Part shown: positions 24,592 to 34,051 of the stretch, piece by piece
Position numbering within the stretch: position 1 is the stretch's first letter
Layout: the number at the start of each line of letters is the position of its first letter
IMG/VR virus record: IMGVR_UViG_3300042893_000241
Span: 1-64,000 of that record
From: a virus
DNA: 64,000 nt
Reading direction: 5' to 3' (one strand)
Made by a program: the position numbers and the translations under genes
The notes under the pieces: model-generated
Seen by the model: the letters and a program-made list of their open reading frames with translations, nothing else
What the model was told of the DNA's origin: nothing
Databases searched by the model: none

Positions 24592-26457
24592 TTAAGTTCC
24601 GATAATATTAATTGTTGTACCTGAGATATAATTTCCAGCACCAGAAATAGTAGAAGTATCTTGTGCTAAAACTAAATTCTTATTTGCATACGGGGTGACC
24701 GCATACGTATAGGAAATATCCTCATTTACTGGTGCCATAATGATGTCCGGTGATGAACCTTGTGGCTTAATATAAATTCTAAGATAAAGATCCGTACCAG
24801 AAATAGTATTAATATACAAACTAGGTATCAAGATTTTACCTGTTTGATACTCTATTGTTCCTACGGCAGTTGATATCAGGACATTAGTATCATCATACAA
24901 ATCTAATACACCCGGCAGCGAATCATCTTCGGTATAACTGTCTCGAAGATAACATGTTACTTGCTTGCCCGATGGTAATATCGTGGTAAAAAGGTTTGAT
25001 CTTACACTATTGGGCGCGATTGTAGTATTATATGCAAATGAAATTCTATTATTTTCGCCCGTGAATGGCTGATATGCTCTATGTAGATTCATTTCTATAT
25101 TGGTGGCATAGATAGAAGTTGAAACAGAATTTAATAATTCTAACAATTCTGAATAGTAAAAGTTCTTTTTTACTTTAGAAGTTGTATTTACAAAATAACT
25201 CGCCAAGTATTCAGACATAGTATTCTGAATAACAGACGCCGACACGGATGTATTATTTTTTAAATATCTGGCTGTTATATTAAAACTAACATACAGATAT
25301 GAGGGGTCCACAAATACTGGCTGAATTCCAACGACACCTCTAGGCTTTAGAATGTCCCGTGCAATAGATGTCTTATCGGATTCCGTGATAACACTATTTG
25401 GCAGAGGCTCAATTGAAACGAAAACTTTACCGTAAATAGGAGGGTCATTATCTTCTCCTCCCCAAACAGTTATCGAATTGATGTTGGCGTATTGACTCTC
25501 GATCAGTGCTGTATAGTCCTCAGCGGTTACGGCTCTATTCTTTGTAGCATTGAATTTAGGTGCAATGAAGCGAATTGAATCAGTTGATTGGGCTTCTGCA
25601 CCGCCAAATGCAGCGGCGGCCGAAACAGAAATTATTTCTCCTGTTCCAAGAATTACAGATTTTGCGGATAATCCTGTGACAGAGTTTGCGCCTATCCCAC
25701 CACTTACAATATAGTCTATAGTAACAATATTACCGACTGTTAATTTTTTACCCAAAACGTTATCACCAAAACGAACTTCAATTAATCCATTTGCATTTTC
25801 TTCCACAAAGAATGCTCTTGAAGTTTCCGTGAGTGAAACGATGTTCTGATTTTGAACGAATGTTTGAAGGTCTAATTCAGATGAAGATGTTTGGACTCTA
25901 CATACTATTGTAGAAGTGTCCACATTTCTATTTAAAAGTTCGAACGGACCAGACACAGTATCTGCCGTAACGGTAAAGAAGTTATTGGTTCTTACACCTT
26001 CGATTAGAGTTACAACGAAAGTAAAAGTTCCGTCTGCTTTTGTTGCAGTAATATCGTCTTCAGGATAAAATGTATACGTAACACCATCTGAACCAACTCC
26101 CTTAAACCCTAGGTTTTTACTTAGAGTTGCCGTGCTGGATGTATACGATGTCGGAGGAGTTATTTCAATTGTGGCCTCAACTCTAGCGGAACGAATTGAG
26201 CGAGGATTATATCCAAGAGACTTAGAAATCGAAACGACAGACGATCTTTTTACCGCACTGTCTATGAACATTTCATTTGCGAGAAGGTGGGCAAGCGTTG
26301 CGTTATAGTGAGTATTATACGCAAGTAGGTCAATTAAAACCGATAGACCAGATCCATCAAAGTTGTAGTCCGCAAACTCAGTTTGACTTTGTAGATATGT
26401 CTTTAGATTTTCTCTAATGCCAAAGAAATCTAGTTCGGTAACATTTAATTGAGCCAT
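24592..26457 (-). CDS. 6: Baseplate wedge protein gp6
   Basis: This 621-residue protein is near the T4 length of 660. It starts MAQLNVTELDFFGIRENLKTYLQSQTEFADYNFDGSGLSVLIDLLAYNTHYNA, the strongly conserved gp6/J-type opening. PKFNATKNRAVTAEDYTALIESQYANINSITVWGGEDNDPP near residue 300 is the conserved core shared with phage P2 gpJ and other contractile baseplates. gp6 forms the continuous ring that joins the wedges and drives sheath contraction. It begins one base after the gp25 stop, as in T4-like genomes where gp25 and gp6 are adjacent. Confidence 0.92.
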   Translation of the reverse strand: MAQLNVTELDFFGIRENLKTYLQSQTEFADYNFDGSGLSVLIDLLAYNTHYNATLAHLLANEMFIDSAVKRSSVVSISKSLGYNPRSIRSARVEATIEITPPTSYTSSTATLSKNLGFKGVGSDGVTYTFYPEDDITATKADGTFTFVVTLIEGVRTNNFFTVTADTVSGPFELLNRNVDTSTIVCRVQTSSSELDLQTFVQNQNIVSLTETSRAFFVEENANGLIEVRFGDNVLGKKLTVGNIVTIDYIVSGGIGANSVTGLSAKSVILGTGEIISVSAAAAFGGAEAQSTDSIRFIAPKFNATKNRAVTAEDYTALIESQYANINSITVWGGEDNDPPIYGKVFVSIEPLPNSVITESDKTSIARDILKPRGVVGIQPVFVDPSYLYVSFNITARYLKNNTSVSASVIQNTMSEYLASYFVNTTSKVKKNFYYSELLELLNSVSTSIYATNIEMNLHRAYQPFTGENNRISFAYNTTIAPNSVRSNLFTTILPSGKQVTCYLRDSYTEDDSLPGVLDLYDDTNVLISTAVGTIEYQTGKILIPSLYINTISGTDLYLRIYIKPQGSSPDIIMAPVNEDISYTYAVTPYANKNLVLAQDTSTISGAGNYISGTTINIIGT

Positions 26458-26458
26458 A

Positions 26459-26857
26459 TTATCTGCTTCTTCTTAGAATAGTTGAAAAGTTAAAAGGACC
26501 TTCGATACCAAAGACATAAAAAGTAATGTTTACCGTAAAAGCATTTGCATCATATTCAGGAATAACCTCTATGTCTTGCGCTCTAACTCTTGGCTCATAT
26601 TTGTTAATCAATATTTCAAGTTCTAGTTGTAATCTATTGGCCGTAATAACATCGATATTTTCAAACAATAATGCATATATGGGAGACCCTAATTTAGGTT
26701 GAAAAGGTCGCTCATAAAATCTAGTAAGCACTAGAGTTTTAAGAGATTGTTTAACTGCATTGACATCATATTTCTTCGCAACATCACCCGTTACAGGATT
26801 AGCTGCAAACGAAAGATCGAAGTCCGAGTATATTCTGTTTACTTGTTTAATAGCCAT
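26459..26857 (-). CDS. 25: Baseplate wedge protein gp25
   Basis: This 132-residue protein (MAIKQVNRIYSDFDLSFAANPVTGDVAKKYDVNAVKQSLKTLVLTRFYERPFQPKLG...) is the standard size for gp25. INKYEPRV near residue 88 is the EPR motif conserved in gp25 and type VI TssE. The protein initiates sheath assembly and belongs to the wedge core bundle. No Shine-Dalgarno sequence lies upstream. The 20-base gap before it is filled by a TATAAATA element whose predicted transcript would start at about the start codon. Confidence 0.92.
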   Translation of the reverse strand: MAIKQVNRIYSDFDLSFAANPVTGDVAKKYDVNAVKQSLKTLVLTRFYERPFQPKLGSPIYALLFENIDVITANRLQLELEILINKYEPRVRAQDIEVIPEYDANAFTVNITFYVFGIEGPFNFSTILRRSR

Positions 26858-26862
26858 AAGTA

Positions 26863-26870
26863 TATTTATA
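26863..26870 (-). promoter_or_regulatory. Late promoter TATAAATA touching the gp25 start
   Basis: An exact late -10 octamer fills most of the gap before gp25; the start codon is 5 bases after it. A transcript initiated from it would be leaderless or nearly so. Confidence 0.5.
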
Positions 26871-26877
26871 CATTAAA

Positions 26878-27762
26878 TTAGCCTCTGAGACCAGGCATTT
26901 GATCAAATTGTCCTTTAGTTTTATACGGTGCGTCCCTGTAGAAACTTTGTGCCCAACCCCTAACTGCTAATGTTGAGGGTTGTCTTAATCCAATATGAAT
27001 CCATGGAGCCTTGGATGGGTCACTACCCTTTCTGGGCGCCGGCGCCCATTCGTAAAGAAGTTGGTCATAAGGAATTTTTAATCCTGCAATAATATTTGCA
27101 ACCTCACGGTGTCTACCCCCTACATATCCACAACTTGCGAACTGCATATCAATACCCCAGCCAACATTATGGGCTGAGCCATTTGATTTTGAGCGTAGAG
27201 TTGATGTAATCACAAACCCGTTGCCGAAACGCGCTCTAATAGGATCAATACAAAGAACAAAAAGATCGCGCAAGTTTTGGACTATTTGATATGCTGTCCA
27301 TCTTCTTTCAGCAGCAGTTTTTCCGCCCATAGGAATACTAGCTGCGCCGCCTAGGGCTGGGTTCAAGACATCTCGTAAAGTATAGTAGTGTGATAGCCTA
27401 ATGTCCTTTGCCATTGCATTGTAGTTACCAGATGAAGGAATTATTGGTAGCTTATTTCCTTTAAAATCTGTATCGGTCTTTCTAAGTCCCGCGGCGGGCG
27501 GCACTGGAGTTCCTGGTTCAGTAGATGTAGGTGCTCCACCTTCGTCACCCATAAAACTGGGACTGCCGTCGCTGTTCGCTTCCGCACAACCAGGATCCTC
27601 ATTTGCAGGTTCATTTGTACCCGGCGCTTGAGTAGTTTCTGTCGGTTGCGCGGCGGGTGCGGCTGCCGGAGCAGTAGGGGCGCCGCCGGCTGGAGGCGCC
27701 GTCGTAGTTGCTGGCGTATTAGAGTTTGCTACGGGTGGATTTGTTGGTGATGTTTCTGCCAT
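26878..27762 (-). CDS. Tail-associated M15-type peptidase (D-Ala-D-Ala carboxypeptidase/endolysin fold)
   Basis: This 294-residue protein has a low-complexity Pro/Ala/Thr/Asn N-terminus (residues 1-90, PAGGAPTAPAAAPAAQ) and then a compact domain. VITSTLRSKSNGSAHNVGWGIDMQF near residue 190 supplies the SxHxxGxGxD zinc motif, and APWIHIGL near 253 supplies the second histidine, matching peptidase M15/VanY-like enzymes that cut peptidoglycan cross-bridges. It is encoded between the spike and gp25, so it is probably part of the tail tip, used during penetration. The flexible N-terminus may anchor it to the hub. Confidence 0.75.
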   Translation of the reverse strand: MAETSPTNPPVANSNTPATTTAPPAGGAPTAPAAAPAAQPTETTQAPGTNEPANEDPGCAEANSDGSPSFMGDEGGAPTSTEPGTPVPPAAGLRKTDTDFKGNKLPIIPSSGNYNAMAKDIRLSHYYTLRDVLNPALGGAASIPMGGKTAAERRWTAYQIVQNLRDLFVLCIDPIRARFGNGFVITSTLRSKSNGSAHNVGWGIDMQFASCGYVGGRHREVANIIAGLKIPYDQLLYEWAPAPRKGSDPSKAPWIHIGLRQPSTLAVRGWAQSFYRDAPYKTKGQFDQMPGLRG

Positions 27763-27771
27763 ATATTCCTC

Positions 27772-30700
27772 TTATGCCAACGATGTATAGGGGTTTAATG
27801 CCGTATCGTCGTTGATTGTCGCTTGTTCGTTGAAGGAGATGCCACCCGCTGAATTTAGAAGCTGACTACTACCACCTGCGCCCGCCGAAGTAAGGCCATC
27901 TGAACCACCGATAATAGGTGATGCTGAGACAGATACTGGTTTTTCAATAGGAATTGGATTTGCAAGTGTTGCAATCTTAGCGCCAGTTGCTTCGCTTGCT
28001 GGATCAGCCGAGTTGGCATTACCGGCGGTGACCGCCGATCCTGGTTCAGTAACAGAAGCAGATGTAGGACCAGATATCGGAAGATCGTGAGTGCTTCCAC
28101 CATTAGTACCAGTATCAGTTCCAGTTGCTCGAAGATTTGTGCTACCAGCATTCAGTGTGGAGACATTTGCAGTTGTGACATCAAGAGTTGGTGTATCAAT
28201 AGGTGAAGACGCAACAAGAGGTGCCTTAAGATTGATATTTCCTGTACCTTCAACGTTGACGGCTGCGCCAGACTTGACGTTGGTTGCTGCCGCAGAGTTG
28301 ACATTCACGGCATTACCAGACTTGACATTAACTGAATCCGCTGCTTGTGCGTTTATTACATTTGCGGACTTGATATTTGTAGAAGCAATGGATTCTGTAT
28401 TAACAGAACCAGCAGACTTGATGTTTGTATTGCCAAGAGATTCGATGTTTGTATGTGTACCAGACTTACTATCGATAGTTACTGCGGCTTTGCTCAAGAT
28501 TGAACCATCTGTGTCTTGGTTGATATTGCCAATAGATGTATGATAAGAAACTCCAGATACCTTAACGTGATAATCGCCCTTAGATGTTACTTTATAACCG
28601 CTTGCGGTAAGGTTATGAGTGCCATCAATTGTCGAATTGAAGTTGCCTGCACCATGTATTTGCATGTCGCCTTTATTATCGTGCGAGAATACACCATCGT
28701 TTCTAATGAAGATGCCGCCACCTACAGATAGTCCAAAGTGACCAGCAACGTTTAAGTTGAAGTCATTATGAACGTCCATGTTGACTTTACCGTTCATAGT
28801 AAGATTTGCATCACCCATAATCATAACATTACATTCACCTGCAACGTGAACATTGGCGCGGCCCTCAATTAAAATATATCCGTTATTATCGATAATTGTA
28901 TAGTTATCACCAACAACGCGAGTTACTTGTGTTCCGTCAGGACCGATTTCATTAAATGAGCCTGATTTATGAGCGGTGTGAATACGTTCGGCACCGGGGG
29001 TATCGTCGATTTCTTGAACGTGACCGGATTCGGATGCAGTAACCTTGTTGAAAGGATACTGAGCGGCATACGCGGTCTTAGGTTGCGACCAAGATCCACC
29101 GTTTCTACCCGCTTTTGGAATGTCTCTTTTACGAAGAGCATTTTTGGCTGCAGGTGATGCACCAGAACTTAAACTCTCTTGATTTGCACCCTGTGACGTT
29201 GGGTTATTTTGAATATGAGGTGAATTTATACCCACCGCAAGAGGATTAGTATCTGGTTTACCACCGAGAGACTTCTTCGGATATTGGCCTCTTGGATCGC
29301 CGAACCCGTTTTGGGTATCGTTTGTAACGGGAATATTGGCAGCATCGGGCGGAGCTTGCGTCAATGACTGCGCGGTATCTGCCGCGGCTGGATGTTCTAC
29401 GCTATCTGCTTGTAGCGGATTTGTATTCGGAGGAGCTGTTGCGATAGGCGGAGCAACTCTCGTGACTTCTTTTTGTGAAGACGCAAATCCTTTTTGATCT
29501 TCTACAATTGTAGTTGTTACTACAGAACCATCGCCATATTTTTCGGTGACAACAGTTGTCGTTGAACCGTCTGTATTTGATTTACTTGGTCCTTGTGCCG
29601 CAACTGGAGTATTATTACTAAAAGTTTTCTTGACTTTCTCAAGATTTGTAGTATACTCACCCGCGATTCCAGACTTAGCACTTATAAGGTCGTTTGATAG
29701 CGCAGTATCTGGCCCAAGAGGAGCATTATTAGTATCTCTAACCCATTTATTATAGTTGAAGATGATGTCTTTTTGTTCTCTCTTTAGAGAAGTAATAACA
29801 TCAAGCCATGCTTCTGCGGTAGGAAGATCCCACTTAGCTGTTGATGTATCGCCCGCGGAAACCTCTTGCGTCAATTCAACAATGTCTCGCATCGTGGATT
29901 CAATTTCGCGAGTTAATTGGGCGTCAATACTTTCCTGCCATTCAGGTCTGTTGAGAGATATAATGTATTTTGTTCTATCTGGTTGATAGTTTATTGGTTT
30001 TAATCCATCGACCTGTATTGCGTAGTTACCCCCAAACGGAATAACTGTGGCAATTATTGGAATCTCTCTGAGTGGCAGCGCCCCACTATTTTGAGGATAA
30101 AGAGCATTTCCAAGATTTTGTTCAAACGTTTTAGGAGTTTTCGGAGTATAGTTATTGATACGTTCTTGCTTAATTGCACCGTCAATAGCAGAAATCAGTG
30201 TCAAATACTGAGGAGTTTTAGTATCGGTCTTATCAATTAAGTTTACAGACGCAATGGGTGTTCCCTTGGTAGATAGTGTAACAACACCATTAGATGCTGT
30301 CCATTGATATGAAACTTCGACTGAGCCATATGTAGACTTCATTGGATTAGGGTCGACAGGTGGCGAAGAAGCCTGCGTTGGTCCTCCTACCGCGGCCGCA
30401 ATTTGCGTGGACGGTAGCGTAGGAACTGCGTCTGCGGACGCCGCACCTGTTTGAGGAGTTGGAGGAACAGAAGCGGGCGATACCGGCAAGAACGACGAAA
30501 CAATTTCACCTTCTGCTGGCTTTTCGGTAGTGGTAGGCGAAGAACTGCCTAGCATTCCTGAAACATTTGATGCTGCATTCGACAACGCACTTGTAACGTT
30601 GCCCGTGGCAGAGTTGAGTGCTCCTTGTGCGTTACCAGCTATACCCGAAACTGCGCCAGTTGCCGCTGATATAGCGCCCGTAACATTTGATACCGCAGAA

Positions 30701-32985
30701 GCGCCAAGGGCGGCGGCTGCGGCAGATGGATCGCTTGCACCGGCTGTTATCGCGGTGAGATTATTAGCAAGAGCAAGACCAGACACTGCGGTCGAACTGG
30801 AATTGAGTATGTCACTTGCGGCCGCAGATGCTTGTTTCTTCAATGATTCCATCGATGCAGAACCTGCACTACTAATCAGAGAAGTCAGTTCTGGTTTACT
30901 TACACCGATTGCACTAATAGAGGCTGCTTTTGCTTGCTCGAACTTATCAAGCAATCCAGGTTTAGCACCTGTTTGTTCTATTAGCGTTGTATTGAGTGCT
31001 GGAATAGCTGCACCCACATTCCCCATCTTATTAGTTTCGGATGCGATCAGATCAGAAATTTTTGCGGGGTCAGTGACGCCATCGATTGCCGCACGAAGAA
31101 GTGCCGTTGCACCCGGAGGACACATACCTCGACGATTTAATTCATTGATTACCGCAGTCTGTGAATCGTTGGCTAGACCAAAACCGGACTTTAGAGATTC
31201 ACCAATAAAACTTAACGATGCTGGATCAACTTTGCCGCTTGCACCAGCTGCACCGAGTGCAGCACCTACTGCTTCTGTGGCAGTATTTTCAACATCGGCT
31301 GCCAGCGAAGTAATCTGTTTTGCAAGCGATGTATTAGATACCTTGCTTACCGCAGAGGTTATACTATTTTTAGACGCAAGACTACTAATAGATGGAACTT
31401 TGCTGGTAACTCCGCTAACTTTAGATGAAATGCCCGATATAGATTTCAGTGCTGAAGTAGTATTTGCTGGCAATATACTTGACGCTGCGGCCAAAGCATC
31501 TTTAGCCTTATTGATTTCACTGAGTTTATCTTTGATTGTTGATGCTGCTATTCCCAGTCCAGCATCTAGTATGCCACCAATATCAGCAGGAATAATTCCA
31601 TTTTTAACTAGTCCAGAAATGACTCCGTTTATATTTTTACCAGATAGAACATCAGCCAGATCTTTAGCAGTTTCTATTAGAGCCTTGGTACTGATTTCTG
31701 TTGTTGGTGCTCTTACGCCGGATTTTAGTAGGGGCTTATCGCTATTAGTTTCTTTTGGTTTTTCAGCTACCGCGTTATATCCAATATCGTACCAATACTT
31801 AGAATTGATGCCATCTGAATTGGATTTGATAACACCTTGGGCAAAACTAATAGCATCATCTAATTTTCCACAAAGGGCGACGGAAAGTAAGCCCGCTACA
31901 GTTTCTTTAGAAGTGTCTACGTTTACAATCTTTGCATTACTTAAATCTACGTATGCCTTCTTTAAATAATAATATGCTGCTTTATCTTGCATTTCTTCCG
32001 ATGTCACGAAAGAAATCATGCTTCTTACGGCAGCCTCATGATTTAGAGGAATAGGATTGTATAAGAAGAAATACTGGATATTATTGCCGGCTTCTCTCTT
32101 GTAAGGCGCGAAGTCATAATCACCAGCAGTATCTTGAACTGCCTCTGCGTATGACTTAACTCTTTCGGCGGCACCAGGGCGACTGCCATTAATCTGAATA
32201 CAATCTTCTGCCCATTCTTGTATTTCTGGTTTTAGAAAATCAATATCAATAAGTTGTGATATCGTCATTCTATATGCGCCGTATTCACCGCGATTGTGAA
32301 CCTTACGCCATATGTTTCTCTTACCACCGACAACATATTTTCTAGAAATTGCTTGTTGACATGCAGTAAGAACTTTTACACAGTCCTCTTTTGTCAGTTT
32401 ACCTGGCGAACCGATATCTGGTAATTTTGCGGCAGTAGTTTGATATCCAGAACTTACCTTAGAAGTTTCAATCGTAGTAGGAACAGCCTTTAATACTTCA
32501 GTTGCTGCTTTAGAAACATTGAGAGGAACATCTGCAATCTTTAATGCGCCGGTTATCACGCCGGAAATATTTCCATTTGATGCCGCAGTAAGAATGCTTA
32601 ACCCATTTGATAATAATTTGCTAGTAGTTTTATCGATAACTCCACTCTTAGTAAGAGTTGCCAGTAACTTATTGGCATTAGAAACTGTATTTCCCGGTAG
32701 AGATGACGAAGAGACATTAATCTGTTTAGTTAAACTATTTGCACCTGTCTTTGAGAGCAAACCTACTGCCGCCAATCCACTAGTTACCGCAGATAAACTC
32801 GGAGTTTTTCCTTGTTCGATTGTGTTTGCTAGAGACAACCCAGACTTAACTGCCTTGGCTTGATCTCGTGACAAAACGCCAGCTGAAGACAGTGCATTTA
32901 CCGTTGATGATAAATCAGGAAGTTTACCAGTTTTGACAGACTTGACTGCCGATGTAATTAGACTGGTTGCTTGTAATAATGACAT
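27772..32985 (-). CDS. Giant tail spike/hub protein with gp5-type C-terminal beta-helix
   Basis: This 1737-residue protein has repeated Ala/Ser/Ile-rich helical segments over residues 1-870, an EDCVKVLTACQQAISRKYV...NRGEYGAYRM domain near 200-270 and a Pro-rich stretch near 830-870. From about residue 1290 it matches the gp5/VgrG needle: TPGAERIHTAHKSGSFNEIG, then VxGxxxxx-type beta-helix strands (VHVAGECNVMIMGDANLTM) and short NVKSGNAVNV repeats to about 1640. T4 gp5 carries OB-fold, lysozyme and needle in one chain. Here the needle is on this protein and the OB-fold plus hydrolase is the next gene upstream (32998-34026). Confidence 0.8.
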   Translation of the reverse strand: MSLLQATSLITSAVKSVKTGKLPDLSSTVNALSSAGVLSRDQAKAVKSGLSLANTIEQGKTPSLSAVTSGLAAVGLLSKTGANSLTKQINVSSSSLPGNTVSNANKLLATLTKSGVIDKTTSKLLSNGLSILTAASNGNISGVITGALKIADVPLNVSKAATEVLKAVPTTIETSKVSSGYQTTAAKLPDIGSPGKLTKEDCVKVLTACQQAISRKYVVGGKRNIWRKVHNRGEYGAYRMTISQLIDIDFLKPEIQEWAEDCIQINGSRPGAAERVKSYAEAVQDTAGDYDFAPYKREAGNNIQYFFLYNPIPLNHEAAVRSMISFVTSEEMQDKAAYYYLKKAYVDLSNAKIVNVDTSKETVAGLLSVALCGKLDDAISFAQGVIKSNSDGINSKYWYDIGYNAVAEKPKETNSDKPLLKSGVRAPTTEISTKALIETAKDLADVLSGKNINGVISGLVKNGIIPADIGGILDAGLGIAASTIKDKLSEINKAKDALAAASSILPANTTSALKSISGISSKVSGVTSKVPSISSLASKNSITSAVSKVSNTSLAKQITSLAADVENTATEAVGAALGAAGASGKVDPASLSFIGESLKSGFGLANDSQTAVINELNRRGMCPPGATALLRAAIDGVTDPAKISDLIASETNKMGNVGAAIPALNTTLIEQTGAKPGLLDKFEQAKAASISAIGVSKPELTSLISSAGSASMESLKKQASAAASDILNSSSTAVSGLALANNLTAITAGASDPSAAAAALGASAVSNVTGAISAATGAVSGIAGNAQGALNSATGNVTSALSNAASNVSGMLGSSSPTTTEKPAEGEIVSSFLPVSPASVPPTPQTGAASADAVPTLPSTQIAAAVGGPTQASSPPVDPNPMKSTYGSVEVSYQWTASNGVVTLSTKGTPIASVNLIDKTDTKTPQYLTLISAIDGAIKQERINNYTPKTPKTFEQNLGNALYPQNSGALPLREIPIIATVIPFGGNYAIQVDGLKPINYQPDRTKYIISLNRPEWQESIDAQLTREIESTMRDIVELTQEVSAGDTSTAKWDLPTAEAWLDVITSLKREQKDIIFNYNKWVRDTNNAPLGPDTALSNDLISAKSGIAGEYTTNLEKVKKTFSNNTPVAAQGPSKSNTDGSTTTVVTEKYGDGSVVTTTIVEDQKGFASSQKEVTRVAPPIATAPPNTNPLQADSVEHPAAADTAQSLTQAPPDAANIPVTNDTQNGFGDPRGQYPKKSLGGKPDTNPLAVGINSPHIQNNPTSQGANQESLSSGASPAAKNALRKRDIPKAGRNGGSWSQPKTAYAAQYPFNKVTASESGHVQEIDDTPGAERIHTAHKSGSFNEIGPDGTQVTRVVGDNYTIIDNNGYILIEGRANVHVAGECNVMIMGDANLTMNGKVNMDVHNDFNLNVAGHFGLSVGGGIFIRNDGVFSHDNKGDMQIHGAGNFNSTIDGTHNLTASGYKVTSKGDYHVKVSGVSYHTSIGNINQDTDGSILSKAAVTIDSKSGTHTNIESLGNTNIKSAGSVNTESIASTNIKSANVINAQAADSVNVKSGNAVNVNSAAATNVKSGAAVNVEGTGNINLKAPLVASSPIDTPTLDVTTANVSTLNAGSTNLRATGTDTGTNGGSTHDLPISGPTSASVTEPGSAVTAGNANSADPASEATGAKIATLANPIPIEKPVSVSASPIIGGSDGLTSAGAGGSSQLLNSAGGISFNEQATINDDTALNPYTSLA

Positions 32986-32997
32986 TAAATGCTCCGA

Positions 32998-34026
32998 TTA
33001 TGCTTTAGCAGACAACATTGCTGGTGTATATTTTTTAGAGAATTTATCAACTTTGGCGAAATTTTCTCTACCAAAGGCAGAACCGGTGCTAAAGTTGTCT
33101 CTGCCTCCAGTTGCATCAGTAATGATTTTGTTTGCTTCACTCTGACTTCTCGCCGTTTTTCTGCCTCGAACCACTCCTCCACCCAAGCCTCGATATTGAT
33201 AGAAGGCAAAAAACGCCTTAACCGCCACATCTTGATCAGTAATCAACAAATCTGGATTAGCTATGATATCAACGCCGATAATTTGTTTAATCGCGGCATA
33301 GTTTGCTCTACCCGTCAACTGATTTAGACCCTTGCCTCTGTAATTCCATCCGTCGGTTCCGCCTTTATTACCATTTACGGTAGCATAGATGAAGTTGGCC
33401 AGACCCTGTGGATTATTGGCATATTTAACTGCCTGATCTGCTCTTTTCGGCCACACTTGTCTAATTCTTGCTGCGGAATAACCCATTTGTTCTGCCTTAG
33501 GTTTAAGACCACATTCTTTTTCTGCAAGTGCGACAAATGCGATACTCATATAGTCATCATAACCAAGACTTTTTGCTGTTTGGAAAATCTTTTGGGCCAT
33601 TCCTTTGGCACTACCGGATACTTGAATATCTTGTGCGCCGTCTGGTGCACCTGCTGGATCAGAAGCACTGTTGCCACCTGCTGGTGCGCATGGATCACCT
33701 GCCGGACCGCCAGGTACCGCACCGACCGTGCCAAAAAACATGGGGTGCTGGCCGTCTGAGCCATCTGCAAAGAAACCTACGACCCACGTTCCGGTCACTA
33801 CGCCGTTCGCCGAGCCGCCGACCCCAGATATTGAGGGATTATTTGCGGGCATAATTGGGACAGCCCACGGCAAATCTTCTGTCGGTAGTAGCTCCGTGCT
33901 ATCTATGTGATAACCCATGATACGAACACGGCATCTTCCGATGCGTAAAGGATCGTCGCGATCTTCGACCACGCCGAACCACCAGTAAAACTGACCAACA
34001 TTATTAGTTGTTCTATTATCCATCAT
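32998..34026 (-). CDS. Baseplate hub protein: gp5-like OB fold fused to a GH19 peptidoglycan hydrolase
   Basis: This 342-residue protein has residues 1-100 (FYWWFGVVEDRDDPLRIGRCRVRIMGYH..., WAVPIMPANNP, GTWVVGFFADGSDGQHPMFFGTV) matching the OB domain of T4 gp5 and of VgrG-type hubs. After a Gly/Pro/Ala linker, residues 140-320 resemble glycoside hydrolase family 19. AFVALAEKECGL gives the likely catalytic Glu region, and WNYRGKGLNQLTGRANY near 225 is the family signature. T4 uses a GH24-type lysozyme here, so the enzyme domain has been exchanged. No beta-helix follows; it is encoded separately just downstream. Confidence 0.82.
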   Translation of the reverse strand: MMDNRTTNNVGQFYWWFGVVEDRDDPLRIGRCRVRIMGYHIDSTELLPTEDLPWAVPIMPANNPSISGVGGSANGVVTGTWVVGFFADGSDGQHPMFFGTVGAVPGGPAGDPCAPAGGNSASDPAGAPDGAQDIQVSGSAKGMAQKIFQTAKSLGYDDYMSIAFVALAEKECGLKPKAEQMGYSAARIRQVWPKRADQAVKYANNPQGLANFIYATVNGNKGGTDGWNYRGKGLNQLTGRANYAAIKQIIGVDIIANPDLLITDQDVAVKAFFAFYQYRGLGGGVVRGRKTARSQSEANKIITDATGGRDNFSTGSAFGRENFAKVDKFSKKYTPAMLSAKA

Positions 34027-34051
34027 AGTATAAGTAACTCCATTAATCTAT

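Noticed and set aside
30530-31969. A 479-residue plus-strand ORF antisense to the spike gene
   Set aside because: It is the complement of Ala/Ser-rich coding sequence, lacks a ribosome binding site and recognisable domains, and lies wholly inside a clear gene.
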